Positions 1 through 9,743 of a stretch of 64,000 bases of DNA are shown in pieces. Positions within the stretch are counted from its first letter, which is position 1; each line of letters starts with the position of its first letter. Source of the stretch: Streptococcus lutetiensis (GTDB lineage Bacteria; Bacillota; Bacilli; Lactobacillales; Streptococcaceae); contig NZ_LS483403.1 of NCBI RefSeq assembly GCF_900475675.1, positions 1,550,001 through 1,614,000 on the forward strand. The letters are read 5' to 3'. Made by a program: the position numbers and the translations under genes. The notes under the pieces were generated by a model. It was given only the letters and a program-made list of their open reading frames with translations, was not told where the DNA came from and did not search any database.

Positions 1-213
1 TTGTTTTGTTTCTTCGTCAATTGGATCATCTTCAAAAATGGTTTTTTTATAAATTTCTTCTAATTTGATCAAGCCGCTACGATTAACTACTGTAACACCT
101 TTTTCATTTTTATCTACATCTTCTTCTGAGAGATTCTTAACACGATTATTAACCGCTTGGCGGCTAACTCCTAGAATCTCAGCAATTTCACTAACTGTTT
201 TCTCGATTGCCAT
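1..213 (-). CDS. DNA-binding HTH protein, DUF536-like (N-terminal part only)
   Basis: Seventy-one codons are visible, beginning at an ATG preceded by an AGAGGATATT ribosome site; the rest lies beyond the left edge. Residues 1-28 form a helix-turn-helix (SEIAEILGVSRQAVNNRV), followed by a charged region (VDKNEKGVTVVNRSGLIKLE) typical of the small DUF536/replication-associated DNA-binding proteins of streptococci. Role beyond DNA binding is not known to me. It is divergent from the flavoprotein gene that follows. Confidence 0.65.
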   Translation of the reverse strand, partial: MAIEKTVSEIAEILGVSRQAVNNRVKNLSEEDVDKNEKGVTVVNRSGLIKLEEIYKKTIFEDDPIDEETKQ

Positions 214-394
214 AATATCCTCTTTTACATTGAAATACTTATGAAAAGGATAACACATGAACACTTGATTGTCAATTTTTAGCCAGTTACTTGACTGCTT
301 AAAGCTTGAATTAATAGGCTTTTTTTGCAATCGTGTCAACTTTCTGTTATTTTCTGTAAACTCGCTACTCTATTTCAAAAATATCCATTAGCAT

Positions 395-1607
<1,213 letters not shown>

Positions 1608-1616
1608 CAATTGCTG

Positions 1617-1643
1617 AGAAATCCAATTTTGGATTTCTTTTTT
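1617..1643 (+). terminator. Rho-independent terminator of the flavoprotein gene
   Basis: Perfect 10-bp stem (AGAAATCCAA / TTGGATTTCT) with a 2-nt spacer, followed by a T run. Confidence 0.85.
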
Positions 1644-1660
1644 ATATATTTAAAAAATAT

Positions 1661-1730
1661 TTAACTAGTTAAGGTTTTTCGCTTGATTCTTAACATAAAA
1701 GTGTTATAATTAATTTTGTTAACCAGTTAA
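1661..1730 (+). promoter_or_regulatory. rpsN2 promoter flanked by two AdcR-type zinc boxes
   Basis: Two 12-bp palindromes match the AdcR consensus TTAACNNGTTAA: TTAACTAGTTAA at 1661-1672 and TTAACCAGTTAA at 1719-1730. Between them lie a -35 TTGATT (1683-1688) and an extended -10 TG-T-TATAAT (1702-1710), 16 bp apart. One operator is just upstream of the -35 and the other covers the transcription start. Zinc-loaded AdcR would be expected to repress. This predicts induction of the downstream gene under zinc starvation. Confidence 0.85.
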
Positions 1731-1745
1731 CTAAAAGGAGATATT

Positions 1746-2015
1746 ATGGCTAAAAAATCAAAAATCGCTAGATACAATAAACAATTAAAACTCATTGAAC
1801 AATACGAAGACTTGCGTTGCAAACTAAAAGCTAAAGGTGATTACGAAGCTCTTCGTAAATTACCACGCGACTCAAATCCAAATCGCTTGAAAAACTGTGA
1901 CCGCATTGACGGTCGTCCTCATGCTTACATGCGAAAATTTGGCATGAGCCGTATCAACTTCCGTAATCTTGCTCACGAAGGAAAAATCCCTGGGGTCACA
2001 AAAGCCAGCTGGTAA
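1746..2015 (+). CDS. rpsN2: 30S ribosomal protein S14, zinc-independent paralogue
   Basis: An 89-aa S14 of the long type, with conserved [21 protein letters not shown] and PGVTKASW. It lacks the paired CxxC motifs of the 61-aa zinc-ribbon S14 normally encoded in the spc operon; its two Cys residues (about 26 and 57) do not form such a motif. It stands alone, away from other ribosomal genes, behind AdcR-type boxes, as expected for the zinc-sparing replacement S14. An AAAAGGAG ribosome site precedes the ATG. Confidence 0.93.
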   Translation: MAKKSKIARYNKQLKLIEQYEDLRCKLKAKGDYEALRKLPRDSNPNRLKNCDRIDGRPHAYMRKFGMSRINFRNLAHEGKIPGVTKASW

Positions 2016-2046
2016 TATATCTAGAAAGAAAAAAGTTTTTATCACC

Positions 2047-2073
2047 AAAAAAGCAGACGTAGTCTGCTTTTTT
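2047..2073. terminator. Bidirectional terminator between rpsN2 and the GNAT pseudogene
   Basis: Perfect 12-bp stem (AAAAAAGCAGAC / GTCTGCTTTTTT) around a 3-nt loop, with T runs on both strands; it serves the converging genes. Confidence 0.85.
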
Positions 2074-2554
2074 AGTTAATGTAATCAGTGTAATAACAGT
2101 TATCCATAGTTAAACGTGGAAAATCCTCAGGTAAATCTGCCGAAGTAATTTCTTTAAAGCCAGATTTTTGATAAAAATATTGAGCAGCTTCAAAATCTGA
2201 TGTTGTTCCAAGAAATATCGCCTTTTTACTATTTTCATAACAATAAGTAATAAATTCTTCTAATAACTTTTTCCCTAAACCTAATTTTCGATAAGGTTTT
2301 GCAACAAACATTTTCTTTAAAGCAACATTCCCATCTCTAAGTGCAACTAAACCAAGACATCCAATTACATGACCACTGCTGCTATCCACAGCCACCTAAA
2401 GCTGTCCACCTTTATTTTGGTATGAACATTCAATATCCAATAAATCAGGTTGAGCAGATAGCGTGATTGGAAGTAGAAATCCATTTTGTTGAATATCTAA
2501 AATCATCTCTTTTACTGACTGATTAAATTTTGGCTCAAAAATTCTGATTTCCAT
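2072..2554 (-). pseudogene. GNAT acetyltransferase interrupted by one amber codon
   Basis: One reading frame runs from the ATG at 2554 (ribosome site AAGGGGAG) to 2072, broken only by TAG at 2398-2396, where the family has Trp (GGQL-stop-VAVDSSSG against the usual FWVAVD). TGG to TAG is the simplest explanation. The rest is a typical GNAT fold: beta-strand VIGCLGLVALRDG, then the acetyl-CoA loop RKLGLGKKLL and the C-terminal FYQKSGFKEI. A GTG directly after the stop could restart a 107-aa C-terminal piece. The gene is divergent from a MarR regulator with shared operators, so MarR probably controlled it. Confidence 0.8.
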
Positions 2555-2574
2555 AAACTCTCCCCTTTTATTTA

Positions 2575-2629
2575 ATTGTATTTGCAATAATATTTCTCAT
2601 ATTATAGCGTATTTTATTGTAAATGCAAT
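2575..2629. promoter_or_regulatory. Two palindromic operators in the MarR/GNAT divergent promoter
   Basis: ATTGTATTTGCAAT (2575-2588) and ATTGTAAATGCAAT (2616-2629) are near-identical dyads, 41 bp centre to centre. The minus-strand promoter (-35 TTGCAT at 2628-2623, -10 TATAAT at 2606-2601, 16-bp spacer) has its -35 inside the right operator, and the left operator lies about at its start site. The arrangement suits repression of both directions by the adjacent MarR protein; that the protein binds here is inferred. Confidence 0.7.
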
Positions 2630-2662
2630 ATTTTTTTGATAAAATTTATTCGAGGAGATAAG

Positions 2663-3064
2663 ATGTTTAAAATCATTCGTACTATTGGTGACATTACGCG
2701 TACTATTCAAATAGATTCTAACAATCACTTTAAAGAATTTGGCTTAAATAATAACCTTTATATCTATATCGTTCGTATCTGTGAACAACCTGGTATGTTT
2801 TTAGGGGAATTAGCTGATAATGTCCAAATTGATCGCACAACAGCCTTTAGAACCATCAAAAAACTTGTTAAACTTGGCTATTTTGAATTAAAGAAAGATT
2901 CTATTAATCAAAAAATCAAGCGTGTTTACCCAACAAAAAAAGCCATGGACATTTATCCACAACTTCATGAATATGAACAGCAACAATCTGATTTGCTATT
3001 ATCAAACTTATCCACAGATGAAGTTTCTCAGCTCGAAAAACTTATGTCAAAATTAAACTACTAA
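2663..3064 (+). CDS. MarR-family transcriptional regulator
   Basis: A 133-aa winged-helix protein. The HTH (ELADNVQIDRTTAFRTIKKLVKLGYFEL) lies at about residues 49-76, followed by the wing (DSINQKIKRVYPTKKA). The ATG at 2663 is chosen because GAGGAGATAAG precedes it; an ATG at 2636 has no such site. It is divergent from the GNAT pseudogene, with two palindromes between them, so autorepression is likely. The inducing ligand is unknown. Confidence 0.85.
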   Translation: MFKIIRTIGDITRTIQIDSNNHFKEFGLNNNLYIYIVRICEQPGMFLGELADNVQIDRTTAFRTIKKLVKLGYFELKKDSINQKIKRVYPTKKAMDIYPQLHEYEQQQSDLLLSNLSTDEVSQLEKLMSKLNY

Positions 3065-3081
3065 ACCTGGTAATAAATCAA

Positions 3082-3110
3082 AAGCCCCTGAAATTTTCAG
3101 GAGCTTATTT
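3082..3110. terminator. Bidirectional terminator between marR and tsaD
   Basis: Hairpin with arms AAGC-CCCTGAAA and TTTTCAGG-AGCTT, ending in TTATTTAT on the plus strand; it lies between two converging genes. Confidence 0.65.
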
Positions 3111-3114
3111 ATAT

Positions 3115-4125
3115 TTAATCCAATGTATCAAAGACTAGACTTGGTTTGGCATTTAAATCAAGTCCTGCAAAATGTCCTTTGTCGTATTCGATAGCTGCAG
3201 CTAGTGAAACCATTCCCGCATTATCACCACATAGACGCAGTGGCGGAATAACAACTTCTGCTTCTGTGATTTCATCCGCTAAACGTTCACGAAGGCCTTG
3301 GTTTGCCGCCACACCACCTGCTACCACAAGGGTTTTAACTGGATATTTCTCCAAAGCTTTTTTGGTTTTAGCCATTAGAACATCTAAAACAGCTGCTTGG
3401 AATGATGCTGACAAATCTTCATTTGATAGAGTTTCACCTTTTTGAGCCGCATTATGATGGAGATTAATAAAGGCTGATTTCAACCCTGAGAATGAAAACT
3501 CAAGATTGTCTTCTTTGATCATCGCACGTGGGAAATCATAGATATCTTTTCCTTTATGTGCCAATTGATCGATTTCACGTCCTGCTGGGTAAGTCAATCC
3601 CATCACACGACCAACTTTGTCATAAGCTTCACCTACAGCATCATCACGTGTTTCACCAACAATCTTATAATTACCTGGTTCAGACACATAGACAAGTTCT
3701 GTGTGAGCACCAGAAACCAATAAAGCCATCAATGGGTATTGAAGTTCTTTTACTTCACGTGCCGCCATTAAGTGTCCTGCCATGTGGTTGACTGGAATCA
3801 ATGGCAAATTGTTAGCCCAAGCAAAAGCTTTAGCAGCCGCCATTCCAACCAGAATCGCACCAACCAAACCAGGTCCGTATGTGACCGCAACCGCATCTAA
3901 GTCGCTAACTTCAATGCCTGCAGTTTCCAAAGCATCCTTAAAGCAAGTTGTAATTACTTCAACATGGTGACGACTAGCAACTTCAGGCACAACACCACCA
4001 AAACGCTTGTGACTCTCGATTTGGCTTGCGATGACGTTACTTAAAATCTCACTTTCATTTTTCAAAACCGCAATACTAGTTTCATCACAAGAACTCTCCA
4101 CGGCTAAAATATATCTATCTTTCAT
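3115..4125 (-). CDS. tsaD: tRNA N6-threonylcarbamoyladenosine transferase TsaD
   Basis: A 336-aa Kae1/TsaD protein that transfers the threonylcarbamoyl group to A37 of ANN-decoding tRNAs, acting with TsaB and TsaE. It begins with the ASKHA phosphate-1 region ([10 protein letters not shown]), carries the metal-binding H114-x3-H118 pair in NHMAGH, and has the VVAGGVAAN nucleotide loop. Length is typical. It is the last gene of tsaB-rimI-tsaD, 14 bp after rimI. Confidence 0.96.
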   Translation of the reverse strand: MKDRYILAVESSCDETSIAVLKNESEILSNVIASQIESHKRFGGVVPEVASRHHVEVITTCFKDALETAGIEVSDLDAVAVTYGPGLVGAILVGMAAAKAFAWANNLPLIPVNHMAGHLMAAREVKELQYPLMALLVSGAHTELVYVSEPGNYKIVGETRDDAVGEAYDKVGRVMGLTYPAGREIDQLAHKGKDIYDFPRAMIKEDNLEFSFSGLKSAFINLHHNAAQKGETLSNEDLSASFQAAVLDVLMAKTKKALEKYPVKTLVVAGGVAANQGLRERLADEITEAEVVIPPLRLCGDNAGMVSLAAAIEYDKGHFAGLDLNAKPSLVFDTLD

Positions 4126-4139
4126 CGATTAATTCCCTC

Positions 4140-4574
4140 TTATTTACCTTCGCGCTTCATGATAATCGCATCTTCTACTGGTTCATGATAATATTGCTTA
4201 CGCTTACCAATAATGTCAAAGCCCCATTTTTTATACAAAGCTTGTGCAGGAGTATTTGACGCTCTCACTTCCAAGAAAATCGGAAAATCAACATAGTCCA
4301 AATCAGCCAACAATTGACTACCTAAACCATGTCCTTGATAGGCTTTTTTAATGGCAATATTTGTAATTTCTAGTTCTCCAGCCAATTGTGAAATGGCTAA
4401 AAATCCTACAATTTTTTCATCTTTTTTGACAAAAAAGTAATCAACATTATCCTGTTGCATGTCTGATAATATCTGTTTTTCAGACCAAGGAGATACTGGA
4501 TAAACATCTGACAATATCTCATAAACAGCAGTGACACTTGCCTGTAAATCTTTCATATTAGATGCGATTGACAT
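4140..4574 (-). CDS. rimI: Ribosomal protein S18 alanine N-acetyltransferase RimI
   Basis: A 144-aa GNAT protein with the acetyl-CoA loop QGHGLGSQLL at about 80-89 and the C-terminal ALYKKWGFDIIGKRKQYY. RimI acetylates the N-terminal Ala of S18; in Firmicutes it is commonly sandwiched between tsaB and tsaD, as here. Its start overlaps the end of tsaB by 17 bp, consistent with translational coupling. Confidence 0.88.
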   Translation of the reverse strand: MSIASNMKDLQASVTAVYEILSDVYPVSPWSEKQILSDMQQDNVDYFFVKKDEKIVGFLAISQLAGELEITNIAIKKAYQGHGLGSQLLADLDYVDFPIFLEVRASNTPAQALYKKWGFDIIGKRKQYYHEPVEDAIIMKREGK

Positions 4575-5250
4575 AGTTTGTACTTGGATTTTCTATGTGT
4601 GTTTTAAGCCAATTTTCTTCTGCTTCGACACGTTTTAGATAACTTGGCACAAAGCTATCCACATCAACTGGTTGTAACTCTTGACCACGTTTACCAATAG
4701 CATAGGCTGACGGCAAAACAGAAAGAACCTTAGCTTGCGGAAGGCTCTCAGCAATTTGGTCGCTGAAATTAGCGACTTCACCAACAAACATAACAGATTC
4801 TTCATCCTTAACTGCTTCAAGAACATCGACAAAGTTCATGCGTTGGTCGTCTTTAAGAGATTGACCATCTTTGTAAAAACCAGCATACACATTATTACGT
4901 CGAGCATCAATCACTGGAACAACCAATCCATCAAAATCAGCTACCGCAGCAAGCGCATAAAGACTAGAAACACCTACCAACTCAATATTTAAAGTGTATG
5001 CCAGTGTTTTTGCAGTCGCAACTGCCACACGAAGCCCAGTGTATGAGCCAGGACCTTGAGCCACTGAAATTCTATCCAAATCAGTTGGTTTTAAATCAAC
5101 TGCTTTCATCAAAAAATCAATCGCAGGCATCAAATTAATACTGTGATTTTTCTTAATATTGACCGTTACATCGGCTAGTAAATTTTCACCATCCAAGATG
5201 GCAACAGACAAAGCCTTACTTGAAGTATCAAAGGCTAAAACTTTCATCAT
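4558..5250 (-). CDS. tsaB: tRNA threonylcarbamoyladenosine biosynthesis protein TsaB
   Basis: A 230-aa TsaB, the non-catalytic ASKHA partner of TsaD in t6A synthesis. It shows VLAFDTSSKALSVA at the N terminus and the conserved GPGSYTGLRVAVATAKTLA at about 86-104, and lacks the metal-binding HxxxH of TsaD. The first of two adjacent ATGs is taken, 7 nt after GAGGG. It is the first gene of the three-gene unit, divergent from rpoY-rnjA. Confidence 0.95.
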   Translation of the reverse strand: MMKVLAFDTSSKALSVAILDGENLLADVTVNIKKNHSINLMPAIDFLMKAVDLKPTDLDRISVAQGPGSYTGLRVAVATAKTLAYTLNIELVGVSSLYALAAVADFDGLVVPVIDARRNNVYAGFYKDGQSLKDDQRMNFVDVLEAVKDEESVMFVGEVANFSDQIAESLPQAKVLSVLPSAYAIGKRGQELQPVDVDSFVPSYLKRVEAEENWLKTHIENPSTNYVNRI

Positions 5251-5264
5251 TTAAATTCCCTCAC

Positions 5265-5294
5265 TTGATTATACTTCTTATTTTATGATATAAT
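5265..5294 (+). promoter_or_regulatory. rpoY-rnjA promoter with a leader of about 137 nt
   Basis: -35 TTGATT (5265-5270), 18-bp spacer, extended -10 TGA-TATAAT (hexamer 5289-5294). Transcription would begin near 5302, leaving about 137 nt of untranslated leader before rpoY at 5439. I could not assign the leader to a known riboswitch. Confidence 0.6.
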
Positions 5295-5438
5295 TTTAAT
5301 AATTGCAACGAATCAAGGTTAAATCAATTACTCAGAAAAAATTTAATAAGAACTGGTCAAGTAGCAAGTAAGTACAAGCTAGTTGACGTGTTTTGTGTAG
5401 TTTGATTAACCACAGGTATATCAAGAAAGGAAAAAACT

Positions 5439-5669
5439 ATGATTTATAAAGTTTTTTATCAAGAAACAAAGGAACGTAACCCACGCCGCGAACAAACTAA
5501 AGCTCTTTATTTAGAAATCGACGCAGCTAACGAACTCGAAGGACGCATCAAAACACGTAAACTCGTTGAAGAAAAAACACCTTACAACGTTGAATTTATT
5601 GAACTTCTATCAGATAAACACCTAGCTTACGAAAAAGAAACAGGTGTCTTTAAATTAACGGAGTTATAA
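5439..5669 (+). CDS. rpoY: RNA polymerase epsilon subunit family protein
   Basis: A 76-aa RpoY (formerly DUF1447), the small auxiliary subunit of Firmicute RNA polymerase. It matches the family in length and in the [20 protein letters not shown] start. AAGAAAGGAAA precedes the ATG. It is one base upstream of rnjA, the conserved pairing in Bacilli, so the two are cotranscribed. Confidence 0.93.
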   Translation: MIYKVFYQETKERNPRREQTKALYLEIDAANELEGRIKTRKLVEEKTPYNVEFIELLSDKHLAYEKETGVFKLTEL

Positions 5670-5670
5670 C

Positions 5671-7353
5671 ATGTCACAAATCAATTTAAAACCTGAAGAA
5701 GTTGGGGTTTACGCAATTGGTGGTCTTGGAGAAATCGGAAAAAATACTTACGGTATTGAGTACAAAGATGAAATTATCATCGTTGATGCTGGTATCAAAT
5801 TCCCTGAAGATGATCTTCTCGGAATTGATTATGTTATTCCAGATTATTCTTATATCGTTGAAAATATTGACCGTATCAAAGGGCTCGTTATTACCCATGG
5901 TCATGAGGACCACATTGGTGGAATCCCATTTCTCTTAAAACAAGCTAATATCCCAATCTACGCTGGACCATTGGCTCTTGCACTTATCAAAGGAAAATTG
6001 GAAGAACACGGACTTCTCCGTGATGCTAAACTCTATGAAATTAATGCTAATACAGAATTAACATTTAAAAACCTTAGCGTTACTTTCTTCCGCACAACCC
6101 ACTCAATTCCAGAACCTCTTGGAATCGTTATCCACACACCACAAGGTAAAATTGTCTGCACAGGGGACTTCAAATTTGACTGGACACCAGTTGGTGAGCC
6201 AGCAGATATCCACCGCATGGCTGCCCTTGGTGAAGATGGCGTTCTCTGTTTATTATCAGACTCAACCAACGCTGAAATTCCAACCTTTACAAATTCAGAA
6301 AAAGTCGTTGGACAATCTATCATGAAGATTATTGAAGGCATTCATGGACGTATTATTTTTGCATCATTTGCTTCAAATATCTACCGTCTCCAACAAGCTG
6401 CCGAAGCTGCCGTTAAAACAGGACGTAAAATCGTTGTTTTCGGACGTTCTATGGAAAAAGCCATTGTCAACGGTATCGAACTTGGTTATATCAAAGTTCC
6501 AAAAGGAACATTTATCGAACCAAGTGAACTCAAAGACTATCACGCTAGTGAAATCCTAATCATGTGTACAGGTAGTCAAGGAGAATCAATGGCTGCACTA
6601 GCACGTATTGCCAATGGTACACACCGCCAAGTCACATTACAACCTGGCGACACCGTTATCTTCTCATCTAGCCCAATTCCTGGTAACACAACAAGTGTTA
6701 ACAAACTTATCAACACTATCCAAGAAGCTGGTGTAGAAGTTATCCACGGAAAAGTTAACAATATCCACACATCTGGTCACGGTGGGCAACAAGAGCAAAA
6801 ACTTATGCTCCGCTTGATGAAACCAAAATTCTTCATGCCAGTTCACGGTGAATACCGTATGCTTAAAATCCACGCTGGTTTAGCGATGGACACAGGTGTG
6901 CCAAAAGACAATATCTTTATCATGGAAAACGGTGATGTGCTAGCTCTTACAGCTAACTCAGCTCGTCGTGCTGGACACTTTAACGCCCAAGATATCTATG
7001 TTGATGGTAATGGTATTGGAGATATTGGCGCTGCCGTACTTCGTGACCGCCGTGATTTATCTGAAGACGGTGTTGTTCTTGCCGTAGCTACTGTTGACTT
7101 TGATAGCCAAATGATTTTGGCTGGTCCAGACATTCTTAGTCGTGGATTTATTTATATGCGTGAATCTGGTGACCTTATTCGTGAAAGTCAACGTGTTCTC
7201 TTCAATGCTATCCGTATTGCTTTGAAGAACAAAGACGCAAGTATCCAATCTGTAAATGGCGCTATCGTTAACGCACTTCGTCCATTCCTATACGAAAAAA
7301 CCGAACGTGAACCAATCATTATTCCAATGATTCTCACACCAGATGATAAATAA
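5671..7353 (+). CDS. rnjA: Ribonuclease J1
   Basis: A 560-aa metallo-beta-lactamase/beta-CASP ribonuclease with 5'-3' exo- and endonuclease activity, central to mRNA turnover and rRNA maturation. The metal site HGHEDHIGG is at 76-84 (H76, H78, D80, H81), then the DFKFDWTPV loop, the beta-CASP region (about 210-360) and the late metal ligand in [10 protein letters not shown]. The C-terminal domain is present. The length is normal for J1. Confidence 0.97.
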   Translation: MSQINLKPEEVGVYAIGGLGEIGKNTYGIEYKDEIIIVDAGIKFPEDDLLGIDYVIPDYSYIVENIDRIKGLVITHGHEDHIGGIPFLLKQANIPIYAGPLALALIKGKLEEHGLLRDAKLYEINANTELTFKNLSVTFFRTTHSIPEPLGIVIHTPQGKIVCTGDFKFDWTPVGEPADIHRMAALGEDGVLCLLSDSTNAEIPTFTNSEKVVGQSIMKIIEGIHGRIIFASFASNIYRLQQAAEAAVKTGRKIVVFGRSMEKAIVNGIELGYIKVPKGTFIEPSELKDYHASEILIMCTGSQGESMAALARIANGTHRQVTLQPGDTVIFSSSPIPGNTTSVNKLINTIQEAGVEVIHGKVNNIHTSGHGGQQEQKLMLRLMKPKFFMPVHGEYRMLKIHAGLAMDTGVPKDNIFIMENGDVLALTANSARRAGHFNAQDIYVDGNGIGDIGAAVLRDRRDLSEDGVVLAVATVDFDSQMILAGPDILSRGFIYMRESGDLIRESQRVLFNAIRIALKNKDASIQSVNGAIVNALRPFLYEKTEREPIIIPMILTPDDK

Positions 7354-7355
7354 CC

Positions 7356-7390
7356 AAAAAGTCTAGTTGACTCAGTCAACTAGACTTTTT
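7356..7390 (+). terminator. rnjA terminator
   Basis: Perfect 15-bp stem (AAAAAGTCTAGTTGA / TCAACTAGACTTTTT) with a 5-nt loop; very strong. Confidence 0.92.
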
Positions 7391-7462
7391 TATTAACAAC
7401 TTATCCACAGAAACTTAAAAAGCCTGGAATTTTGTACTGACCCCAAAAAGTTGGACAATAAA

Positions 7463-8227
7463 TTATTGAAAGGATTTAGTTCTGTATTGCACAGGACTGA
7501 GTCCTTTTAATTTTGTCTTGATACGTTTATTGTTGTAATAAAAAATATAATCCGTAATGGCTTGTTCTAGCTTATCAAGCGACTTAAAAGTCTTTTCATA
7601 ACCGTAAAACATCTCAGACTTTAAGATGCCAAAGAAGGACTCCATCATGCCATTATCTGGACTATTTCCCTTGCGTGACATAGATGGACGAATCCCTTTG
7701 GATGCCAAGAAATCATGATAAGACTGGTGTTGATATTGCCACCCTTGGTCGCTGTGAAGAATAGTTCCTTGGTAAGAGGTAGCCGGAAATGCTCTTTTAA
7801 GCATGGTTTGAACCTGTTTTAAATCAGGTGAGCGTGACAAGGTGAATTCAATAATCTCACTATTGTATCCATCAAGAACAGGGGATAAATAGAGTTTCCC
7901 TCTAATATTCGGTAAAGCGAATTCAGTGACATCTGTATAACACTTCTCATAAGGCTTAGCCCCTTCAAACTGACGTTGAATTAGATTATCAGCTTTCTTC
8001 CCAATCTCTCCCTTGTAAGACGAGTATTTACGCTTACAACGAGTACGAGCAGCGAGTCCCATGAGTTTCATTAACCGTTGAACCTTCTTATGATTGATAA
8101 CAAATCCTCGGTTTCTTAGTTCTAAATGAATACGACGGTATCCATAATTGCCTTTATGGTCATCGTAAATGGTTTGAATCATCTCTTTGACCTTCTTATC
8201 TTTCTTAGCTCTATTAAACCGTTTCAA
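7463..8227 (-). CDS. IS3-family transposase OrfB (integrase catalytic domain)
   Basis: 254 aa from the first ATG. Carries an HTH_21-like segment (IHLELRNRGFVINHKKVQRLM) and the rve DDE core: D in CYTDVTEFAL, D in ILHSDQGWQYQH, E in NGMMESFFGILKSE. The frame is open further upstream (residues LLLKTAKLARSTYYYQ) and overlaps the end of OrfA, so the real product is probably an OrfAB fusion made by ribosomal frameshifting. Apparently intact. Confidence 0.9.
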   Translation of the reverse strand: MKRFNRAKKDKKVKEMIQTIYDDHKGNYGYRRIHLELRNRGFVINHKKVQRLMKLMGLAARTRCKRKYSSYKGEIGKKADNLIQRQFEGAKPYEKCYTDVTEFALPNIRGKLYLSPVLDGYNSEIIEFTLSRSPDLKQVQTMLKRAFPATSYQGTILHSDQGWQYQHQSYHDFLASKGIRPSMSRKGNSPDNGMMESFFGILKSEMFYGYEKTFKSLDKLEQAITDYIFYYNNKRIKTKLKGLSPVQYRTKSFQ

Positions 8228-8277
8228 CTGATAATAATAAGTAGAACGAGCTAGCTTAGCGGTTTTTAGTAAGAGGT

Positions 8278-8829
8278 CTAATCGAAATCCTCCTGAGACC
8301 AGTTCTCTAACTGTTTCCGCCTTTTGCGCTGTAAGGCTTCGTCCCTCAAGCGCAATTCCCTCAACTTTTTTAGATAAGCTACCTCGGTACGCAGACGCTC
8401 ATTCTCTTCCAGAATATGCTCTAGCTCAGTCATTTCTTTACAAGTTTTCTTTGGTTTACGTCCCATCTTACTCGGTCTCCCTCGTTGTTTCTCAACAATA
8501 GTATACCCGTTTTTCTTGTATTGTGCTATCCAATTGGTGAGTAGGGATTGTTGGGGAAGAGCATAATCCAGTGATACGGTGAGCTGAGATTGACCTTCAA
8601 TAAGAACTTTATTAATGATTTCCTGCTTTAATTTAGAGGGATAATACTTATTTTTCCCTTTTTTAACAACCTCAATACCATGTTTATTCATAAGCCGTAC
8701 CATGTACTTAAGATTGGATAGACATACACCGTACTTTCGACTAATATAAGGCCAAGAAAAACCAGCTTGTCTTAACTGATATATTTCTAGTTTATCTTCA
8801 TAACTTAATTTCATACAAAAACACCCCAA
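8278..8829 (-). CDS. IS3-family transposase OrfA (HTH and coiled coil)
   Basis: 183 aa with two helix-turn-helix segments ([20 protein letters not shown] and a second around [15 protein letters not shown]) and a C-terminal leucine-zipper-like stretch ([20 protein letters not shown]). It ends DFD-stop where the OrfB frame is already open. Resembles IS861 OrfA of streptococci, from memory of the family. Confidence 0.88.
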   Translation of the reverse strand: MGCFCMKLSYEDKLEIYQLRQAGFSWPYISRKYGVCLSNLKYMVRLMNKHGIEVVKKGKNKYYPSKLKQEIINKVLIEGQSQLTVSLDYALPQQSLLTNWIAQYKKNGYTIVEKQRGRPSKMGRKPKKTCKEMTELEHILEENERLRTEVAYLKKLRELRLRDEALQRKRRKQLENWSQEDFD

Positions 8830-8894
8830 TTGTTAGATTTTTTTCTGTCTAACTTTTGGGGTGCAGGTCATTTTCCCAGACTTATTCTATCTTG

Positions 8895-9557
8895 TTAATA
8901 ACTTTCTGGATAGATATAGCTGATAGCTCCAGCAGTATTACTCTTTGTTGGATCAAACCAGCCACGATCATTATCAAGCCATTGCTTATTGCCATAATTA
9001 GATTCTAAAACTTGAATTTGCCCACTAGCATTTACAGCTGTCATGTAAGCCACGTGACCATAACTATCAGGATCAGTCCAGCAGACAATAGCTCCTACTT
9101 CAGCCTGTGTCCCAACCACATAGCCTTGTGAAGCGGCATTAGCTGCCCAGTCGCCAGCATTTCCTCACCAATTACTTGCCCATGTTGCTACCTGCTTAAC
9201 ACCCTAGGTACATTGTCCAACAGGATAAGTATTAGTTGGATTTTCTGACTTTACCGCCGGTACACCAGCTTGAGCTGACTCAGAATTTCTACTTGATGTT
9301 AACAAATTAGTCACAAATGGATCAATTGGTGTCTTATCAGGTATCTGTAACACTTGCCCAGAAACAATAGTGTCATAAATCGACATCCCATTTAAGGCTG
9401 CTAAGTCATAAATACTCAGTCCATACATTTGCGCCATACTATAAAATGAATTACCACTTTGCAAGGTATAAGTATCTGTCTTTACATTTACCTGTGAAAA
9501 TAGCAAAGCACCTGACAATGTTGCGGTTGCTAAAACTAATTTTGTTTTGTAATTCAT
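8895..9557 (-). pseudogene. Secreted LysM-CHAP peptidoglycan hydrolase with two Trp-to-stop changes
   Basis: One frame runs from the ATG at 9557 (ribosome site GGGAGGAAG) to 8895. It has a signal peptide (residues 1-25), a LysM domain (TYTLQSGNSFYSMAQMYGLS, about 30-75), a linker, and a CHAP domain starting at VGQCT with the presumed catalytic Cys. Two in-frame stops fall inside CHAP: TAG at the W of the CTWGVK motif and TGA at the second W of NWWGN. Both are one transition from TGG. The later CHAP core (GAIVCWTDPDSYGHVAYM, with its His) is otherwise well preserved, so decay is recent. Only a LysM-bearing fragment would be secreted. Confidence 0.85.
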
Positions 9558-9619
9558 AAAAATCTTCCTCCCTTTATGAACACTAGTATAGCAAGCCAAT
9601 ATTACAAATTATATAAGGG

Positions 9620-9636
9620 AATGTAAGCGTTACATT
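9620..9636. promoter_or_regulatory. Inverted repeat upstream of the LysM-CHAP pseudogene
   Basis: Perfect arms AATGTAA and TTACATT around GCG, about 63 bp before the start codon. TGTAA half-sites recall WalR/VicR boxes, which often control LysM-CHAP hydrolases, but the direct-repeat spacing of that consensus is not met, so the regulator is unknown. Confidence 0.35.
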
Positions 9637-9674
9637 TAACGAAATCTCAATTTGCAAAATGAACGTTACAAAAA

Positions 9675-9698
9675 AACTGCCCAATGGACAGTCTTTTT
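9675..9698 (-). terminator. gltB-gltD terminator
   Basis: On the minus strand a stem with arms ACTG-CCA and TGG-CAGT (one mismatch) runs into seven T residues, 46 bp after the gltD stop. Confidence 0.8.
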
Positions 9699-9743
9699 AT
9701 GATTGAAAAACAAGAAAGTGTGTTAAATGCTTAGATTAATTTA

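Larger units (their letters stand above)
7433..8870 (-). mobile_element. IS3-family insertion sequence, IS861-like (IS150 group)
   Basis: About 1438 bp bounded by 25-bp imperfect inverted repeats (7433-7457 and 8846-8870; 19 of 25 positions match when one is reversed). It encodes a two-frame transposase. Both flanks show TTT (7430-7432 and 8871-8873), which may be a 3-bp target duplication but is too simple to prove. It sits between the rnjA terminator and the LysM-CHAP pseudogene and breaks no recognisable gene. Confidence 0.85.
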
